DNA from: Geobacter sp.
GTDB lineage: Bacteria > Desulfobacterota > Desulfuromonadia > Geobacterales > Geobacteraceae
Assembly (NCBI GenBank): GCA_003490025.1
Contig: DNJC01000105.1
Span: 54,171-63,062, forward strand
Direction of reading: 5' to 3'
DNA: 8,892 nt
Both the position numbers and the translations under genes were made by a program. This document shows, piece by piece, positions 5,843-8,892 of the stretch. Position 1 is the stretch's first letter, and each line of letters starts with the position of its first letter. Below the pieces are notes generated by a model, which had not been told where the DNA came from, searched no databases, and was given only the letters and a program-made list of their open reading frames with translations.

Positions 5843-8638
5843 TTAGCCAGTATTTCTCAGCCCAGCCGAAATCCCGCTGATGGTGGCAGCAAGTACATAG
5901 TTCAACTCTTCGCTGTCATCTCCGGCGCGTTTTCTTCTCAGCAGTTCTATCTGGATAAGGCTTAACGGGTCAACATACGGGTTCCGTAGTCGCGTCGAAC
6001 GTGCCAAGGGTTGGTTTTTCTCCAGAAGACGCGACTGGCCGGTAACTGTCAGCACGGCACGGCGTGTGCGCTGGTATTCCTCTACTACCATGCCGAAAAC
6101 CCTATCTCTCAAACCTGCATTCGATACCAGATTTGAATATTGGCGGGCTAACGGCAGATCGACTTTGGTCAGTGCCAGTTCCACGTTACGGATCAGATCA
6201 TAGAAGAAAGGGTAGCGCCGCATCATATCACTAAGTATGAGCTTTTCAGGCTCGCCTTTTTCAGCAAAGCGTTCCAGAGCATAACCCACTCCGAACCACC
6301 CCGGAATTACATGGCGACTCTGCATCCAACCGAACCCCCAGGGTATGGCCCGCAGGTCGGACAGGTCGCGGGTAACGCCCCGTCGAGCCGGCCGAGAGCC
6401 AATCTTGGCAAGTTCAAACTCCAGCACCGGTGTGGCCTGTTCAAAGTAGGGAATGATGTCGGGGTTGTCAGCTATGCGCTCTCTGTAGAATGCATAGGCT
6501 TCGCTTGACATCTCTTCCAGTGCCTGTTCCCATTCAGGCTCGGGAGTGGTCTCCACCAGGCCAGGCCGCGCCAGCGCTTCCAGCGCCGCCGCCACCATCA
6601 GCTCCAGATTACGCATTGACAGGGATGCATCCGAATACTTCCAGTTGATGACCTCGCCCTGCTCAGTAATCTTCAAGGTACCGCTGAAAGCGTTGGCCGG
6701 TTGGGCTATGATCGCCCGGTGGGTGGGGCCGCCACCTCTTCCGACTGTGCCGCCGCGGCCGTGGAACAGCAGCAGCGTCACCCCGCATTCGGCAGCCACC
6801 CCGTGCAATTTCTGGTGAGTTTTGTGAATTTCCCAGGTGCTGGTGAGCATGCCTCCATCCTTGTTTGAGTCTGAATAACCCAGCATCACCTCCTGCCTGC
6901 GCCCCCAAGAGTTCAAAAACGGCGCATATTCGGGAGATCTCCACAAAGTGCGGCAGATTTCCGGTGCATTGCGCAGGTCTTCAATGGATTCGAAAAGTGG
7001 AACGGGCATCAGGCCCGGATCACCCTTACCGTCGGCAGACACACGCACACCGCATAGTTCCATCAACCAAACCAGGGAAAGGATGTCCTGCACGCTGGAA
7101 GCACCGCTGATCACATAGCTCTGAATGGCTTCGGCCGGGTAATGCTGCTTTAATCGGGCAATCGCTCTCAACGTGTCGAGCAGTTCGCTTGTTTCCGGAC
7201 TGGGCGGCGCAGGCAGCACAATGGATGAACCGGCGCAGGTTGTGCCTCCGGCAGCCAGTTCGTCAATCGCTCTGGAATGTATCCTGGCGTGCTGGCGTAT
7301 GTCTAGGCTATGCAGGTGGAAACCAAAGGTTTTCACCCGACGCAGAAGCGGGTCGATCAGGGCGCGGGCCAGCCGCTCACCGTCATTCGCAGCCAGGCTT
7401 TCACTAATCGTTTCGAGGTCGGTTTCGAATGCTGCCGCTGCCGGATAGGCATCGGAGTTCTCGGGATCTAGCAGAGTATGGCGCAGGCGATGGAGCATGA
7501 ATACGGCCAGCCGCCGGTACTGTTCGCATTCGGGGATGGTTTCACTCTCCAGGCCGCTTGTGACCAAGGTGTCATGATAGCATTGCACGGTGTTCGTCAG
7601 CTTCTGGGTTACAGTTACCCGGCATATTGAAGGAGTCAGAAGACGTCGCAACTCCTCGAGAGAAGCAATGTAGTCGCCCAGGATCAACTCGCGAGCTTTC
7701 TGCAGCGCTTCTCGGGTGGATTCGGCGGATACATGGGGGTTGCCGTCCCGGTCGCCACCGATCCAGGATCCAAAACGAACCACTGTAGGCAGAGTGTCGG
7801 GGAGAATGGCGTCGCCATAAGCATTGCGCAGTGCCGCGGCCAACTCTTCGTACAGCTTGTGAATTGGCGCGATCAGGGAATCCGGGTAATGATCGAGTCC
7901 CATTTTTATCTCGTCCAGTACAGTAGGCTTGCGGCGACGGACCTCATCGGTCTGCCATAGAGAGGTGATCTCGGCCAGCATTGCGGTCTGCCGCTCCCCA
8001 GCCTCGGAATCGCTGAGTGGGAGCTTGTCGAGTGACTCCAGTTCCTGTGCGATGTGCCGTCTTTTGAAATGCACTACCCGTCGCGCCACGTCGGTTGGGT
8101 GGGCGGTAAAAACAGGAATAACCTGCACCTGTCGTAACCAGTTCAGCGCCTCCGCTGCGCTGACGCCGGCACTGCGCATGCGCAGGAAGGTGCCCTGCAG
8201 AGAACCTGGTTTGTCCGGTTCTCCGCTGGCAAGCAGGGCAGCGCGTCGGCGACGTTTGCGGTGGTTGCTTTCCGCAAGGTTTGTCAGCTCAAAATAGGTG
8301 GAGAAGGCTTTTACAATCCGATAAGCCTCGGCATTGCTCATTGAGCCGATTATTTGCACCGCTCTTTCCTGCAGCTCCCTTTCACCGGGGAAGTCGAGGC
8401 AGGCCTCCCCCTGATCGTTGTTCAGGCTGCGATGTTGGATAGCCAGATGGCGAAGCTCTTCTTCTGCGGCAAAGGCCTGCTCGCCAGCCTGCTCACGGAT
8501 AACCGCGCCAAGCAGCAGCCCAAGGGAGCGAACGTCTCGCCGTAGAGGGAGTTCACGCAGTTCACCGTCTCGGCTGGTCAGTTCCGCCAACCGTGCAGCC
8601 TGATCCTCACTTTTCCAGAACAGCTCTAGGTCAGCCAT
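5843..8638 (-). CDS. ppc: Phosphoenolpyruvate carboxylase
   Basis: This cytoplasmic enzyme adds bicarbonate to phosphoenolpyruvate to give oxaloacetate and phosphate, refilling the citric-acid cycle and feeding aspartate-family synthesis. The protein has 931 residues, within the bacterial range of roughly 880-960. The first signature, VFTAHPTDVARR, is at 176-187 with catalytic H180. The second, GYSDSNKDGG, is at 587-596 with K593. The glycine-rich loop FHGRGGTVGRGGGPTH is at 625-640, and IPWGFGWMQSRHVIPGWFGVG is at 765-785. It ends in the invariant RNTG. All key residues are present. It is a bacterial form without a plant-type N-terminal phosphorylation segment. The ATG is preceded by AAAGGAGA at 6-nt spacing, a strong ribosome site. 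The gene stands alone, with its own upstream region of about 145 nt after a terminator and a palindrome after its stop. Its base composition resembles the rest of the chromosome. Confidence 0.97.
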   Translation of the reverse strand: MADLELFWKSEDQAARLAELTSRDGELRELPLRRDVRSLGLLLGAVIREQAGEQAFAAEEELRHLAIQHRSLNNDQGEACLDFPGERELQERAVQIIGSMSNAEAYRIVKAFSTYFELTNLAESNHRKRRRRAALLASGEPDKPGSLQGTFLRMRSAGVSAAEALNWLRQVQVIPVFTAHPTDVARRVVHFKRRHIAQELESLDKLPLSDSEAGERQTAMLAEITSLWQTDEVRRRKPTVLDEIKMGLDHYPDSLIAPIHKLYEELAAALRNAYGDAILPDTLPTVVRFGSWIGGDRDGNPHVSAESTREALQKARELILGDYIASLEELRRLLTPSICRVTVTQKLTNTVQCYHDTLVTSGLESETIPECEQYRRLAVFMLHRLRHTLLDPENSDAYPAAAAFETDLETISESLAANDGERLARALIDPLLRRVKTFGFHLHSLDIRQHARIHSRAIDELAAGGTTCAGSSIVLPAPPSPETSELLDTLRAIARLKQHYPAEAIQSYVISGASSVQDILSLVWLMELCGVRVSADGKGDPGLMPVPLFESIEDLRNAPEICRTLWRSPEYAPFLNSWGRRQEVMLGYSDSNKDGGMLTSTWEIHKTHQKLHGVAAECGVTLLLFHGRGGTVGRGGGPTHRAIIAQPANAFSGTLKITEQGEVINWKYSDASLSMRNLELMVAAALEALARPGLVETTPEPEWEQALEEMSSEAYAFYRERIADNPDIIPYFEQATPVLEFELAKIGSRPARRGVTRDLSDLRAIPWGFGWMQSRHVIPGWFGVGYALERFAEKGEPEKLILSDMMRRYPFFYDLIRNVELALTKVDLPLARQYSNLVSNAGLRDRVFGMVVEEYQRTRRAVLTVTGQSRLLEKNQPLARSTRLRNPYVDPLSLIQIELLRRKRAGDDSEELNYVLAATISGISAGLRNTG

Positions 8639-8678
8639 GACATTCTCCTTTGCTACATAGGCAAATCTTAAAAAATGG

Positions 8679-8708
8679 CATATAGCGGGGCCAAACGAGG
8701 TCGACCAA
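8679..8708 (-). promoter_or_regulatory. Weak candidate sigma-70 promoter for ppc
   Basis: Read on the - strand, TTGGTC (8703-8708) and TATATG (8679-8684) lie 18 nt apart, about 40 nt before the ppc start. Each hexamer matches the consensus only partly. It is the best pair I can find in the 145-nt gap between the terminator and ppc, and other starts in the A/T stretch nearer the gene are possible. Confidence 0.3.
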
Positions 8709-8783
8709 GAAAGACTTGCCGCTTAACTGACTGTCCACGAAAGCGGGGGAATCTCACATATGTTACCCTGACGGGACGAATGT

Positions 8784-8822
8784 AAAAAAGGCACCTAGGA
8801 TGTTTCCTAAGTGCCTGTTTTT
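8784..8822 (-). terminator. Bidirectional rho-independent terminator after the tRNA
   Basis: AGGCAC (8789-8794) pairs with GTGCCT (8811-8816). After one C-A mismatch, TAGGA (8796-8800) pairs with TCCTA (8805-8809) around a four-base loop. Six A residues (8784-8789, the last also in the stem) lie on the left and five T residues on the right (8818-8822), so it can terminate in either direction. On the - strand it sits just past the tRNA 3' end and separates tRNA transcription from ppc. Confidence 0.85.
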
Positions 8823-8823
8823 A

Positions 8824-8892
8824 TGGAGCCATCTAACGGAGTCGAACCGTCGACCTATTGATTACGAATCAATTGCTCTACCAACTGAGCTA
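8824..8892 (-). tRNA. tRNA-Thr (anticodon CGU), 5' end cut by window edge
   Basis: Read on the - strand, the D arm (TAGCTCAGTTGGTAGAGC), the anticodon arm with stem TTGAT/ATCAA and loop TTCGTAA, and the T arm with GACGG and CCGTT around TTCGACT are all present. The anticodon CGT reads the threonine codon ACG. The 3' acceptor strand AGATGGC, discriminator T and an encoded CCA close the gene at 8824. The matching first seven bases, expected to be GCCATCT, lie beyond the window. No copy of the tRNA 3' end occurs elsewhere in the window, so there is no sign of tRNA-targeted integration here. Confidence 0.95.

Noticed and set aside
5438..5965. Open frame of 175 codons on the + strand across the intergenic region
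   Set aside because: It overlaps the barrel gene and ppc ends in antisense, has no family resemblance and no ribosome site, and includes both arms of the palindrome.
8674..8694. Possible sigma-54 promoter (TTGGC and ATGCC) before ppc
   Set aside because: The GG to GC spacing is one base too long and the -12 part lacks the TTGC pattern; sigma-54 spacing is strict.
8824..8850. tRNA 3' end as a phage or island attachment site
   Set aside because: No second copy of the tRNA 3' end and no integrase gene is found in the window.

Overview
The window looks like chromosomal DNA from a Geobacter-like bacterium (Desulfuromonadota). This assignment is an inference from the character of the PhoR and PhoU proteins, the G+C-rich codon use and the GGGGACGCC-type intergenic repeats. 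It has not been tested by any search. Housekeeping genes form both ends, and an accessory segment lies between them.

Left end (1-1920, + strand): a complete phosphate-type sensor histidine kinase, PhoR, whose start overlaps a TGA in the form ATGA, as expected if it follows phoB. It is followed at once by a 48-codon remnant holding only the C-terminus of PhoU. At this locus phoU has therefore lost about three quarters of its length.

Middle (1920-4663, + strand): after a C-rich inverted repeat and a candidate promoter comes a compact two-gene type II restriction-modification system. It consists of an N6-adenine DNA methyltransferase followed directly (TAA then ATG, no gap) by an endonuclease that I recognise as a XhoI/PaeR7I family member, predicted to cut CTCGAG. 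The methyltransferase is made first and the nuclease is probably translationally coupled to it. A stem-loop covers the end of the nuclease gene.

Region 4650-5820 is a visibly AT-rich patch with one gene on the - strand, a secreted outer-membrane beta-barrel-like protein of unknown role. On each side lies a long inverted repeat: a 128-bp element on the left and a 71-bp nested palindrome on the right. Their outer edges share GCAGTGAG followed by GGGGACGCC in opposite orientations. The gene may be a mobile or recently acquired cassette, or it may simply sit between two copies of a MITE/REP-like repeat.

Right end (5843-8892, - strand): a full-length phosphoenolpyruvate carboxylase gene (ppc), an intergenic promoter region, a bidirectional rho-independent terminator, and the 3' 69 nt of a tRNA-Thr(CGU) gene cut off by the window edge.

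The items I consider most worth following up are the XhoI-type system, the phoU deletion and the repeat-bounded outer-membrane gene. I found no CRISPR array, no transposase gene and no clearly new multi-gene system.
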